NCBI GenBank assembly: GCA_030248295.1
Contig: JASANH010000390.1
Location: 186,001 to 250,000 of the forward strand
Source of the DNA: Mesodorylaimus sp. YZB2_4
Taxonomy: Eukaryota; Nematoda; Enoplea; Dorylaimida; Dorylaimidae
DNA: 64,000 nt
Direction: 5' to 3'
How positions within the stretch are numbered: the stretch's first letter is position 1; each line of letters opens with the position of its first letter. A program made the position numbers and the translations under genes. This document shows, in pieces, positions 45,728 to 57,029 of this stretch. The notes under the pieces were generated by a model. The model was given only the letters and a program-made list of their open reading frames with translations, was not told the origin of the DNA and made no database searches.

Positions 45728-47275
45728 TTAAGGCTTTCGGGCCTTTTTCTTCCTCGGGACCTTGCACACAACGATCTTCTTCGGTTTACCCTTTTCCGCA
45801 TCCGAGGCTTCCGATCCAGAGCCCGTTCCGATCTCGGATTCAGACCCTCGTTTCTGTTTTTCCTTCGTTTTCTTCCCAGTTTTGCCGCCCACTGATTTCT
45901 TAGTTTTTCCTCCTTTTTTACCCGGCTTGGTTTCTTCGTCTTTTTCGCTTTCTTCTGATTCGGGTGAAGTTTCCTTCTTTTTTGAAGGACCAGATTTCTT
46001 CGATTTACCTTTCTTGGTCGCTTTCTTTCCTTTTTTCGTTTTGCCAGCGTTCTCTTCCTGTTTTCGCTTGTTTCTGCAGTAGACTACGATGGCGACCACA
46101 ATGATGATCACTGAGAGAGGAATGACGATGCCCAAAATTATGGGCACCAGAAGGGGCGACTGTCCGGTGCCATGCGGGCCATCGTGACCTTCTGCTGTGT
46201 TTAAACCCGGGCAGTCAGGACAGGCGAATTCTGCAGAGCAGAATTGCAAATTCGGCCATGGATTTTCGCCAGTTCGGCTGACGTGGACACCGCAAACGGC
46301 ATCGCAATCGGGGATGGGTCCATTCCAAGGCCACAATGCGTCGCAAGTCTTTTCGCATTGATCGAGAGGACACGACTCTGATGGATTCGGGGGGCCCATA
46401 CCGAGCGCTAAGCAGTCGCCAGAGGTCAGATCGACCAATGGCGTGTACCAGGATTTCTGACATTTGGTTTTGTCTTGGTCAGCGAAGAAGCAATCGTCTT
46501 TGTATTTGCAGAAATGTCTTTCCGCGTCGCTTTTGATCTTTTGCAAGAGCCCGACATTTAACTCGTCCACAATGGATTTGCTGACGTTGAAGACGCGGTC
46601 GGACGTACCAGCTATTTCCACAAGCCGTTCATAGCGCTCGTTGTTCTTACCATCGCCTGGTGGAGTATACGAAATGAATATTGGGACGCCTCGATTGCGC
46701 AATTCTTGCGACTCGTTCATTTGATCCCTGACTATATCGATCACTCGGGCTGGCATACCCGGCAGCGGCATAGTCTCTACTCGTCCATCGACACCCATTT
46801 CCGATTTTGGCTGAGTCACAACCAAAATGAGTTTGGGCCTTCGAGGCATGTCGGCCATTATTTCGCCTGCCAGTCGAAGTCCGTAGTAGAGGGCCGCTTG
46901 AGCGCACGACGGAGTGAATACATCCATCGATCGCTCGATTATTGATCGTTCCGAAGTGAACGGCATGAGTGCGTTCCAAAGACCCCTCGTAATGTTCTTT
47001 GCCTTGTCTGAACAATTGCCGACCGGATTCTTGACCGTAATATTCGTTCCGAATCTGCTTGCTAGAAATGCCACTCGTGATTTATCCTCGCCCAATTCGA
47101 ATACTTTGTTGACTTGATCTTTCAAAAACGTTTTCAGGAAAGTGACTTCGCGTTCGTTGTGTTGTATATGGTCGTGAACGAGAATGGCCAGGTCCATTTT
47201 AATGGAACAATCTACAAGTTTGGTTTGAGCGATGATCAGGACGATAGAAATCAGAAGCAACGAACGATGAGACAT
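45728..47275 (-). CDS. Intronless type I membrane protein, vWA-like ectodomain, Lys-rich tail
   Basis: A single 515-codon frame. Residues 1-24 form a signal peptide (LLLISIVLIIAQTKLVDC). Residues about 27-240 resemble a von Willebrand A fold (KMDLAILVHDH, then a helix, SRVAFLASRFG, AALYYGLRLAGEIMADMPRR, PKLILVVTQP, GVPIFISYTPPGD). The metal site that would read DxSxS is DHIQH, so metal binding is unlikely. A cysteine-rich stretch follows (CKYKDDC, CPLDQCEKTCDALWPWNG, CDAVCGVHVSR, CSAEFACPDC), then a membrane helix (PIILGIVIPLSVIIIVVAIV) and a tail of about 115 aa dominated by Lys, Ser and Glu (KTKKGKKATKKGKSKKSGPS). The layout suggests a surface adhesion or receptor protein. I cannot name the gene. 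Lack of introns among intron-rich neighbours could mean a retrocopy, although the frame is intact. Confidence 0.85.
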   Translation of the reverse strand: MSHRSLLLISIVLIIAQTKLVDCSIKMDLAILVHDHIQHNEREVTFLKTFLKDQVNKVFELGEDKSRVAFLASRFGTNITVKNPVGNCSDKAKNITRGLWNALMPFTSERSIIERSMDVFTPSCAQAALYYGLRLAGEIMADMPRRPKLILVVTQPKSEMGVDGRVETMPLPGMPARVIDIVRDQMNESQELRNRGVPIFISYTPPGDGKNNERYERLVEIAGTSDRVFNVSKSIVDELNVGLLQKIKSDAERHFCKYKDDCFFADQDKTKCQKSWYTPLVDLTSGDCLALGMGPPNPSESCPLDQCEKTCDALWPWNGPIPDCDAVCGVHVSRTGENPWPNLQFCSAEFACPDCPGLNTAEGHDGPHGTGQSPLLVPIILGIVIPLSVIIIVVAIVVYCRNKRKQEENAGKTKKGKKATKKGKSKKSGPSKKKETSPESEESEKDEETKPGKKGGKTKKSVGGKTGKKTKEKQKRGSESEIGTGSGSEASDAEKGKPKKIVVCKVPRKKKARKP

Positions 47276-47529
47276 GTCGGCTCTGGGAAGGATCGAAGAG
47301 GCTCAGAAACACGAGACAGTTGAGCACGACGATGAACACACTGATAACTGAACTCAACGTTGTTCACTGCATGCAGCGGTGACTGACTTTACGCTTCGAC
47401 AGGGGTGTATTCCCCAGTCTGGAGAACTGGAGCGGAGGCACGCATTGATTGCTCTGACAGTCTCGATTTGCCTTGACAATAGCCTACGTTCTAATGCCAG
47501 GCCCGTTAGTGCCTTGGGTTGACCGTCGA
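47276..47529. other. 5' flank of the vWA-like gene
   Basis: The promoter of the 45728-47275 gene should lie here. No clear core element is recognised. Confidence 0.3.
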
Positions 47530-50500
47530 GACAGGTTGCGGTATGCTTTTTCGTTCTGGGTCTCCCCTGACCGCCTTGCAGGCCGGCAGGTCTGCAATGG
47601 CGGGGGGAGAAGCAAAGGGGCCACTCGATCATGCGCAGATCAGTAGCTCGAACTGTGATATGTACTGTACGTGCGCAGCGCTTGACAGCTTATCCACGCC
47701 TATGCTTATTTCGAACTGGTCTTGTTAGCTCCACCTACCGCGCATGCTGCCTTATATTCTGTATGCCCGTATGATTTTGCGCACTTCATTTGCATTCCGA
47801 CTAGTAGTTTGGTTTTATGTAGGTAAAATCGATTAGAACTCCGTGCCTTCTGGCCGAGCCACCAAACATAACATATTGGCGACGTCTACGATTTTGCTTT
47901 TTGCATTTTCACCTTCTTGCTAGTGTGCTCAAGACGGTTCCACCAGTCCCACAGGTCCCTGCTTTCCTTCTGACGTTTTCTCCTTTTGATCCTAACGGCT
48001 GCAGATTTTCGGTTTATGTTCAACGTTTTCGCCAGTCCTTGCTTTTATACAACGTACCCGCTAATCGTCACGTAGCTGCACCGCTTTGGGCGATGCTTAC
48101 TACCAACTCCTGGTTAATTTGCTGGCTCCCGACGACCCTACTGGTCTTCCCCTCGATCAGTTGATTGCAGCATTGACTGAGCATTTCGAACCGAAAACCT
48201 TCGGCTCCTGTGCATTCTGCCAATGCTTGTGCTTCTTCTCCGAAACACGCTCCCAAGGGTACTTCGTGTTACCGCTGTGGTGACACTCGACATTGGGCTA
48301 ACAAGTGCCCGCATCGAAATTCTACTTGCAATAAATGCTCCAAACTTGGCCATTTAGCCAAAGTTTGTAAGTCGAGTGGTCACAACGCGCGTCCAGTTTC
48401 GGAAATTACTGCTTCCATGGGTGCTATGACTTTGAATAGCATGACTGTGCACGAATTTGGTACTGCTCCGAACGATGAGGTATTCGTTTCCGCGAGTATC
48501 GGGACTACTCCTATTCAATTGCTATTGGATACTGGTGCAAAGGTGAGTATCCTGAATGCTACTACCTGGAGTTCCATTGGGTCGCCTGCTTTGAAACCTA
48601 CACGCACGGAATTAAAAAGTACGGTGGTACGAGCTGTCCTTTTTGGGTGCTGTGCAAGTCCCACTGCAAATGGGTGTAAACAAAATGTGGAATTGTTCGT
48701 CGTGGATGAGTTTGGCAACAACGTTTTCGGTCGTGACTTGCTACCCTTATTTCCTCTTGACTGGAAAGGTATCTTCCAACAGTTGAAAATCACGGCGAAT
48801 GTGGACACTGTACTACAATTAGGTGTCTTCCCATTGCCCATGAATACCATTACATGGGCCGATGCAGAGCGCATTTTTCCAAATGTTTTCAAGGATGTCA
48901 AAGGCCATATTGAGATGAGATCCGATGCTACTCCTAAATTTGTACAAACCACGTCCTGGGCCCTAAGCGTTCCAAGTGCGACATTGGTAAGGACAGTTTG
49001 CGTTATTTGGGCCATGTCATTGATCGTACTGGTACCTAGCCCTTGCCTGACAAAGTGGATGCTATTTTGCATGCGCCTGTTCCTAATTCGAAGGACATGT
49101 TGCATTCATTTTTGGGTCTCGTGAATTATTATGGGAAATTCATTCCTGATTTGTCCACGATTGCGGCTCCACTTTATGCATTGCTTCGCAAAGACGTGCG
49201 TTGGAACTGGTCCCATGCTTGCGCCTCTGCATTCCGTCGGTTGCAAACGATCATTACTTCCGAGTCCACTCTGGTTCACTACAATCCTGCCCTTCCGCTT
49301 GGTTTGGATTGTGATGCTTCTAGTTACGGTGTGGGCACCGTCCTTTTTCATTACATGCCGGATGGTTCTCAACGTCCAGTTGCTTTTGCTTCCAAAACCC
49401 TTTCTGCTTCTGAACGTAACTTCTCGCAAATTGAGCGAGAGGCGTATTCTTTGATTTTTGGGGTGAAGCGTTTTCATCGGTACTTGTGTGGACGTAAGTT
49501 CGATTTGGTCACAGACCATATGCCTTTGTTGACAGTGCTAGGTCCAAAGGGTCATATTGCTTCGGTCTCTGTTTCCCGTTTGCATCGTTGGGCTACCATT
49601 TTTGACGAGCTATGATTTCACTTTGAAATTACGTTCGACGAAGCAACATGCGAATACCGACTTCCTGTCTCGTCTCGTAATCCTCTTCCTGGAGTGCAAA
49701 CCAACTTTTTGCCTCAGGATGAGCAGTCCGCAATTATTTCGGTGCTAGAGGAGAGTGCAGAATGGCCTATTACTTTTGTCAAATACGCCAGGCCGAGATA
49801 AGAAACTGACTGAGGCACGAGATAAGAGCTGACCTAGGTGATAAGGAGCTGACCGAGGCACGAGATAAGGAGCTGACCTAGGAGATAAGGAGCTGACTGA
49901 GGCACGAGATAAGGGACTGACTGAGGTGATTCGGTACATTGAGTGTGGCTGGCCTGCTAGTCACGTCAGCTTGCCCGCATTTATCTGGAATTTTCACTCA
50001 TAGTCATCAATTATCCTATTCAAATAGATGCATTTTCTGGGGTTTGCGAGTCGTGATTCCGTCTTCTTTGCGTGCAACAATTTTAACGGCTTTGCACGAT
50101 GGTCATTTCGGAATTGTGTGTATGAAAGCTCTGGCCAGATCCCACGTCTGGTGGCCAGCCATCGATTCTGCGATTAAAGCCACTGCCAAATCTTGTGTTG
50201 ATTGCGCTCAAACGCAAGCTGCTCCTCCTGAATCGGCAGTGCAACCTTGGTCCTTCCCCGATCGTCCGTGGCAACGACTGCACATCGATTTTTGTGGTCC
50301 TGTTGATGGCCTATACTGGTTGATTGTGGTTGATGCTCATTCTAAGTGGCCAGAAGCTATTCCATTTTCGGCTATGCCTACTGCGCAAGCTACTATTATG
50401 AAACTGCGTCTATTGTTTGCCCGTTTCGGCATTCCTGAACCTATTGTCTCGGAAAATGGTCCTCAATTCGCTGCTGAGGAATTTCGCGTGTTTTGTCAAT

Positions 50501-50696
50501 TTAATGAAATTCAGCATAAGTTGTCCACGTTATATTTTCCTGCTACTAATGGCGAGGCGGAGAGATTTGTTCGTCCTTTTAAGAATGGCATGAAAGCTCC
50601 TCGAGTAGCTAACTCTAATTTGAAAGCGGCGGAGTTTCTTTTGCTGTACAAAATACATGGGCTCGTGGGTACACAGAGCAGTTGTGGACCACACGG
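47530..50696 (+). mobile_element. Decayed Ty3/gypsy LTR retrotransposon (interrupted)
   Basis: The probable end of the 5' LTR and primer-binding region is near 47870 (ACATATTGGCGACGTC). Gag follows from about 47960 with a frameshift near 48085. Two CCHC knuckles (CYRCGDTRHWANKC; CNKCSKLGHLAKVC, 48270-48370) and a protease (LLLDTGAKVSIL, near 48520) are intact. The reverse transcriptase lacks its central palm: after about 48940 the reading jumps to the thumb (SLRYLGHVIDRTG), then a stop. RNase H (GLDCDASSYGVG; FAYASKTL-like FASKTLSASERNFSQIEREA) follows to 49615. A minisatellite splits RNase H from integrase. Integrase (49990-50680) has HIDFCGP and NGEAERF, but the second catalytic Asp region reads VSENGPQF, Glu for Asp. 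The 3' end is lost at the BEL/Pao junction. It cannot be active. Confidence 0.9.
49794..49932 (+). repeat. Minisatellite inside the gypsy pol region
   Basis: Units of about 19-22 bases of the type CGAGATAAGGAGCTGACTGAGG (variants with AAACTG, GGACTG, CCTAGG) repeat about six to seven times. In the pol frame the unit reads ARDKELTE, and the last unit runs straight into the normal pol sequence VIRYIECGWP, so the array seems to have grown from the coding sequence itself. Confidence 0.8.
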
Positions 50697-52548
50697 TGTC
50701 GCGAGATATAAATATGGAGAGAGGCGACAATGTTGTCGAGTATGACTGGTCCGCGATGGAGGCATTCGTTTAGGCTAAGATCGGACTTGCTAGTCTTGGC
50801 TGAGCCATCGTAGACGACGCGAAGTTTTGTGGAGCGGCCCGGGGTGATGACGGCGTGGTGAGGAATATAGTGCTCCTTTGCCGCACATGCAGATTCTGGG
50901 ACCTTCTCGATAATTCCTTTCTCGAGCTGATAATCGATTACTGCTTGATACTGACCGAAAACCTCTGGAGAAGAGCCATGACGCTTCAGCATCGAGTCAA
51001 GTCGGTGAAGAGACAGTTGATAGTTTTTTGGAAGGTCATAGTCTGAATAAATCCAAGGCCATTTCACGTAATAGCGATTGTTGGAAAACTCAATGGTTTC
51101 TTCAAAATTCCGAAGGACGAGTTCATCATTGCGATCTGTAGCCGCATCCTTGATGCCAATTCGTTCGAGATCCCAGAATACAGAGGGATCAATTGCAGCG
51201 CAGGCGCAAGGATCCATCTCTAGAGATTGATGCTGATCGTTCTGATCCTGAGACGATGCCAATGTGAAGAGAGTCGTGAAGTGAGAGACGATATTCGTGG
51301 ATGCACTAGTATCAACAAGAGATTCACCTGACCAGTCAGCACCCACCCAAGACGAGAAGAAATGAGCGAAAGAGAGGGGTGGCCTGGGACTGGGACGCAG
51401 GATTCCGAGAAGATTTGATTCCAATATTCAGCGCCGATCAGAAGATCGATAGAGCGATTTTCGGGAGAGCTGGGAATCGAATCTGCGAGGTCGTGTTGCT
51501 CCAAGAATTGCGTGCCTTCAGGGGAGAGACGGATAAATGGTCGACTCGTTGAGTCAGTGATAGTGGGCACTACATAGGCGTAAACATAAATCGGAGGACC
51601 AGAGTTTGTGCGAATATGGAATGATACCATGCGAGCCTTAAAGGTACTTTGCAAACCTCCGAAAGCAGAAACCAAAATCTTTTCAGTTTGAACAGTACGA
51701 GCATTGATTTTCTTAGCGAACTCTGAGGAGACGTATGAACGCTGACTAGCGGAATCGAGTACCGCATTTCCTTCAAAGGAGGCTGGAGAGGAGCCACAAG
51801 AAACGGACACCTTGGCTGAGATATAAACGAAGCCTTTGAAGAATTTTCCGTGATCATCGTTGTAGCGGGGACAGACTGAGAACCTGGTTTCTGTCCATAG
51901 CCAGGGCAGATTGATCGATGGTGACGCTGTTTGCAGGTTGGACAGCTTCGGCTGCTTTTGCACTCGTCAAGACGATGTCGATTTCCAAGGCAATTGAAAC
52001 ATAACTTCAAATCAGTCACACGCTTTTTACGTGAGTTAACGTCAGAATAAGTTGTGCAGTCACTAGCCCAGTGGCTTCCGTTGCAGAGCTGGCAGGTAAT
52101 GGCTTTCGCTTTTGAGTGACGTGACGCTGGGTTGTGCACGGTTAACGTACTGGCAGTTGATTGACGTCGTAGATCACGTTTCGCTGGCGATAGAGCCGAC
52201 GGCGTTTCCCTAGCGGATTCGTGTATGGATAGTTTAGGATGCTCTTGGCGAGTCTGAAATTGTTCAGTCATTTCTAGATTGACGATATGCTGTCGTAGAC
52301 GATCCAGTAGAGAATCGACAGTGAACTGCTGATAGTCATTTCGTTCACGCAAGTGACTAAGAACCGATGAGGGGATGAGATTTTGGATCGTGACGAGCAG
52401 TAATGGCGAATCTTCGACGCCATTTCGCAAATCACACGCCGTCGTCCGGCCACGAGCCAGTTGACGAAGTGCGAATCGAGATCGTAGGTCGCAACCACGT
52501 CCTGCTACCACTTGTCGCGAGATATAAATATGGAGAGAGGCGACAATG
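50697..52548 (-). mobile_element. Decayed BEL/Pao retrotransposon fragment
   Basis: On the minus strand, gag C-terminus with three zinc knuckles (CQLCNGSHWASDC, CFNCLGNRHRLDEC, CPTCKQRHHRSIC; about 52080-51900), then an A17-type protease (AVLDSASQRSYVSSEFAKKI; DLLIGAEYW), then the start of a Pao RT (DLPKNYQLSLHRLDSML; HHAVITPGRSTKLRVVYDGS; LSLNECLHRGP). At least two frame changes (near 51900 and 51350) disrupt it. Gag N-terminus, the rest of RT, RNase H and integrase are absent. Both ends carry the same 36-bp direct repeat (50697-50732 and 52513-52548). It cuts off the 3' end of the gypsy element. Confidence 0.88.
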
Positions 52549-52724
52549 CTTCGAGTCTGGTGCTTTACAGTAATCAAGAGAAACAGAAGGAACAGACCGT
52601 TCAGGTCAACAGAGAAAACGCACACCTCGCATGAACAATACCAAATCACATATCATTTAGAGGTGTAAAGTGTTCCATTCTCGGGCATTGTGCAGTAGGC
52701 GAGGCGCTGCTTCCTCGTATCAAT

Positions 52725-52940
52725 CGCGCATTTCGCGACACAGGGAGGCATGACACACACGCCTGAGGGGTTTGTTTAGGAAATGGGGTCTCAGTAGTCG
52801 ATACAGAACTCTTTATATCAGGTCTGGGCAGGAGGAGACCTTAGACCGCCGGCTTTTCAGATCAGCTTGGGCCTGCCGTCACGTAAGCGAGAATACATTA
52901 CGTCACCGCACCCACTCACATTCAGCCTGGCTCATGTCCT
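52725..52940. repeat. Dispersed repeat, family R5 (copy 2)
   Basis: Shares ACACGCCTGAGGGGTTTGTT, GGGGTCTCAGTAGTCGATAC, GAGACCTTAGACCGCC and TTTTCAGATCAGC with 16400-16640. Confidence 0.6.
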
Positions 52941-53422
52941 TGGTGCAGTCGCGTACAGTATGTGATTTAGGGGTTGTCTGGCACCCATACGGAATTTGCA
53001 TACTATGATATGCGTGCAGAGTCTTGGTGGCACAAATTTGTCAATTCGCGCATTGGCGAAAACCCTAAGATATATCTAATGGATGCTTGAAAGCATGCAG
53101 GGGATGCAGGTCCTGTGTGCCCCTTGCAGTATACCCAACGGATATGTTGTGAAACACGAACCTAAACCGCGAAGAAAGTCTTATGCCTGGCTCGTAAGCC
53201 AATCGATTTGCGCTCAAACTTTGGATTCCTGCTCATCACGCCAGAAATAAGAGTGAAAAACATTGCCATCAGACCAGTGTCTTGACTGGGGGGGGGGGGG
53301 GGATCAAAAGTACGGGAATTGTCTCAGGTAAGTGCCTCAATGGAAAAAATTACGCGAGGGAAAGTCTTAAGCAAAATTCGTCTATATTTACTATTCCCAG
53401 AAAATTTTCGCATATTTGATAT

Positions 53423-53660
53423 CTATTTGGTCGAAGTTGTCGAGCTGCTGAGGTGACAGTGAGGCTGATTGTGAGCTATGGCCAAAATCCTCGATTTCAC
53501 CCATGAGCCTGTCCTCTGCCTCCTCCCCACCAACCTAACTGTCCTAGCCTCACAAAGAAGAATTGCAGCGGCAATAAACAGGAGTAGGAGTGTGAATCCA
53601 AAAGCTATTTTCCAAGCTATCGTAGATCTTGCCGAGGCAACTTTCACAATCAGCTATGTA
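53423..53660 (-). CDS. Possible last exon of a small membrane protein
   Basis: A minus-strand frame of about 75 codons contains one strong hydrophobic helix (AWKIAFGFTLLLLFIAAAIL) followed by a basic stretch (RLVGRRQRTGSWVKSRI) and a stop. Possible acceptors (GATTAG near 53675) lie upstream. No homologue is recognised and no second exon is evident. It may be chance. Confidence 0.25.
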
Positions 53661-54035
53661 TATCCTAATCTCAGAGAGTCCCACGCCTATCCACATCACA
53701 GAACTAGACAGGCACCTTTGGCCTTGGTATCGGGTAAAACGAATTGAACTGCCTCGACTTTGGGACCAGTTTCTACTGTAGCTGACTGCGGCGAAAGTGA
53801 TGGATTCCTAAACTAGGATGCTCCTAGTCGAGTAGAATAATTTTGGTTGTTTTAAATTACCGGTTTAGTGCCTTACTCGTATTTCAAATACAGGTTTTGT
53901 CTGCAATAGCGCGGGAGCAGCAGGGCGATTGCATAATAACGAACCATTGTTACACGTGCTCTGACGTGCTCGACGCGATACATTTTTACGAATCATCAGT
54001 TTATGGATGGTCTGAAATCGAATTCGATTGGGTCG

Positions 54036-56718
54036 ATGACTGAATCTGTGGCGTACACTTTGAATGTGTTGGGGTATGTTGTCAGAGGGTGTTTATGCGG
54101 TCACCGTCCAGCGGGTTGCGGGCCGTACAGAGAGCACTCGTCTCTTCACAATCAGAGGGTCCCTGGCACCTCCCACAGTGCCCTCTGTCGATAAGTGGGG
54201 TGGCTACGGCACTAGCAGACACTTTGCTTCAGGTATCCAAAGTTTGTAAACGCCTCAGAAGTGGCCAACGCCACTGGTGGCACATGTGAATCATTGGGTC
54301 AGTTCACCGAATATGTCGCTTGGTTGTCGTCGGAACTGAAGAGTCAGTGCAAATTAGAAGAATGCATTAATTCCATTTCAGGTACCTGCATCTTTTGTTT
54401 TGGTGTAATAGGATGATTCGACCGCACATTGTCCACCGGTTGCAAGGAAGGCTGCGATTTTTTGCTGTCCATAAAAAACCTGAGGGTACCTGGATCAGTT
54501 TCAGGTAAAGGGGTCGCCTTCAATTTAAACGGGGGGATACGCCTGAATTATGAATATTCCAAACCGTAAACTGCGAGATCGAGCGCACGATCTCTAAAAA
54601 GGGAGACCTTATGTAGGACCACCAGGAGCCGGTGAAGACAGGTCTAAACCATGGAATCGTCATTGCAATATTCTAGGGCCCGAGGATATCGATGGCTTTC
54701 GAACAGAATTGAAGAGCTTTCTCAGGGAATTACGTAAGTAGGAAGCAGAGATGACCTTTTTCGTATTCCTTCATTGTAGCGGCTCGTCTGGCACTCGATC
54801 CTCTGACTTGTAGCCCGGCAGCTGGGGGCATCAGGGTGATGTCGGAAGATATCGATCCTCTGCACTGAACCGTTGTGATATACGTGGATGTCTTCTCCTG
54901 TCAGGGCACTAGGTCAGAGAATGATAGCAGCTGGGAGCATCAGCCATCAGGTGATGTCGAAGACGTGGTTGGCTTCCATGGGTTATGGTGTGGTGCTAAA
55001 GCTTGACTGGTCACTGCCTCCAGTAAGATGGAACCAAACGTATACATACTCGGTTTCATTTAGGATGCCCTTACCCCTCATCTTTGGACTTTTCACTTGA
55101 CGCCGATCAAAGTTCAACATCGTTCTATCGATTGGAATTACTCAATTATTTGTGCACAGAGTTGCAAGCGACTCGAATCTCCGGAAGAGTTAAGAGAGAG
55201 GGCTCTACCAGTTCGGTACGCTGATCAGAGTTCACGATAAGAGGGAGGATCTAGACTATTAGGGGAAAAATCTGGGAAGCAAAAAAGAGAAAACGAGGAT
55301 GCGGGCTTTCTATATGAGCCGAAGGCCCATTGTCAGAGAGGGCTTAGGTTGAGGCCAAGGTGCCAAAGCCCAAGATTTTGTTTTTGGCGCCACTGAACAT
55401 TTTGGGGATCCCAAACATTCCTGGGAGCTTCACTGGGGTCAACTAGACATTCCTTACCCCGCTTTGCATATTGGTAGCCATTATTTCTGGCAGACGACAG
55501 ATAGATCCTCCAGCACAGCACAGCACCCCTCCAGCTGCCGTCTTCCAGTTTACCTGCAAAGCACCTCTTCGTAGTCCTACCTACAGACTCCGGTCTCTTC
55601 TCAGCATGGGTACGCTTCGTGCACAATGATGCTGTAATTTTAGAGTACCTCTCCAACATCTCTGTTGGAGGCCGCGGCCGAAGTTCTTGATGTGAAAGAT
55701 CAAGTATCAGATCATGATTCGATCGATCGTCTGATAAAGGTTATTAGTCAAGCAGTAAGTTACTTGTGCTCATTGAAAGGAGTTCAATTTTATCAATTTC
55801 AGGTCGAAAACCGACTGCAAACAGTGCCTGAATCCATTCTTGGTCAGCCGTTGTTGGCCGAGGGGCTCAGTCCTGATCGATGGGTGGCAATCGAGGCACT
55901 GAACGAGAATCTGAGAGAAGACTATCGGAGCAGAGCCGAGATGTTACTGCAACGGCTGGACGTCACGATTCAATCGTTTTCGTGGTCGGATCGTCTGAAG
56001 GTAAGAGGGAAACTGTTGGGCATGACCCTCTGTTACCAAGGGCATTGTAAGATGTGTTTTGTCGCCCCGAGTGATCCATGTTTGTTCCGCGAAGGACGTG
56101 ACTGCAAAGTAGGGGATCATAGAATCACCTTTACCCTAAAGAGTAAATAAGGCTGAAATTTTGCTGCAGCGTTGATTTGTCCTTCCTCCGATGACAAATC
56201 TGATCCTTTTCAGGGACGTAAAGAAGAAATAATGGCCATTTTCAATCCGTTGAGAAATCAATTGAATGCAAAATCGCGAATTTCCGTCTCTGACTTACTG
56301 GCGGCACGAAATGGTAACAAAAATCTTTTTTGTGTTTCACCCATGCCCTACAGTATTTGTTCCAGATCTGACTTTAATCGAAAAGACTAGCAGTTCCACT
56401 TTATGCTCGAGTACTCAATCGAAATTTCAAAAAATCATGTTGGTCGGTGTTGGCCCACCTGATCGTGGTGGTCGGCCAAAAGACGTTATGCGGATGCCAC
56501 AGTGGAAGGAACGTGTAGTTACTGGTGGCGGGGGTCCTGTGCGGGAGCGACATCGTCGTAAGAAGAGTGATAGGGGAAAGAAGAAACCGTGGAAGGACGA
56601 CGAGGCGGCAAGAGGGCCGTCGGGTTCAGTATCAATGATGAAACGATCGAGGAAGAAGAGTAAACGGGGCGGTGATGCAGAAGGGAATGAGGTTTTTGAT
56701 GCGACTGGATTAAAGTAA
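54036..56718 (+). CDS. FAM98: FAM98 orthologue
   Basis: Eight in-phase exons: 54036-54073, 54233-54381, 54677-54733, 55064-55188, 55644-55754, 55803-56000, 56214-56313, 56354-56718; about 380 aa. The N-terminus (MTESVAYTLNVLGYP) and EYVAWLSSELKSQCKLEE match the FAM98 head; RLELLNYLCTELQATRI and the signature LQRLDVTIQSFSWSDR the core; ISVSDLLAARN and VGPPDRGGRPKDV the end of the domain. Human FAM98 proteins belong to the tRNA-splicing ligase complex (with RTCB, DDX1 and others) and bind RNA. Vertebrate FAM98 ends in a long Gly/Arg-rich tail; here the tail is short and Lys/Arg-rich (KKSDRGKKKPWKDDE; KRSRKKSKRGG). The intron at 55755-55802 is only 48 bp. The exon 4 donor is a weak GTTAAG. Introns 1, 3 and 4 carry repeats. 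Confidence 0.92.
54790..55060 (+). repeat. Dispersed repeat, family R3 (in FAM98 intron 3)
   Basis: Contains GCAGCTGGGAGCATCAGCCA, AGACGTGGTTGGCTTCCATG and CACTGCCTCCAGTAAGATGG, matching 28545-28900 and 29920-30030. A second partial unit (CGGCAGCTGGGGGCATCAGG) begins at 54815. Confidence 0.6.
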
Positions 56719-57020
56719 TGTTTGGGTGTTACTTTTATATTTCAGGTGACCATGAAAGAGAATATTGTTTTCTTTGTTACATCTGATTGTGGGGCATTTG
56801 ACTAGTGGCATAGAAAAACCTAAATAATGTCGAGAGAATATCGATATCAGGTGGCACCAAGCCCAGAGCTTATTTTACAGTAGTATGGAAAAGCGCTAAT
56901 TGTGTAACGCTAGAGTGAGGCTGCGGGACTGCGGGCTTCCATAGAGTGAGAACACGAGTGTGTTGGAGGGCAAGAACATCAAACATGCGCGCTGTGCCAT
57001 CCTAACCCTCCTAACGCCTA
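56719..57020. other. FAM98 3' flank
   Basis: Nothing specific beyond probable 3' UTR. Confidence 0.3.
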
Positions 57021-57029
57021 ACCCACCGG

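Noticed and set aside
45762-46082. Plus-strand Phe/Ser/Pro-rich open frame
   Set aside because: Antisense of the Lys-rich tail of the vWA-like gene.
49745-49939. CRISPR-like regular repeat
   Set aside because: Units are head-to-tail without unique spacers and derive from pol coding sequence in a eukaryotic genome: a minisatellite.
53478-53747. Plus-strand 89-codon open frame upstream of FAM98
   Set aside because: No similarity to the FAM98 head, which starts at 54036; overlaps the equally weak minus-strand membrane frame.
55333-55659. Minus-strand 108-codon open frame
   Set aside because: It covers FAM98 intron 4 and has no recognisable features.
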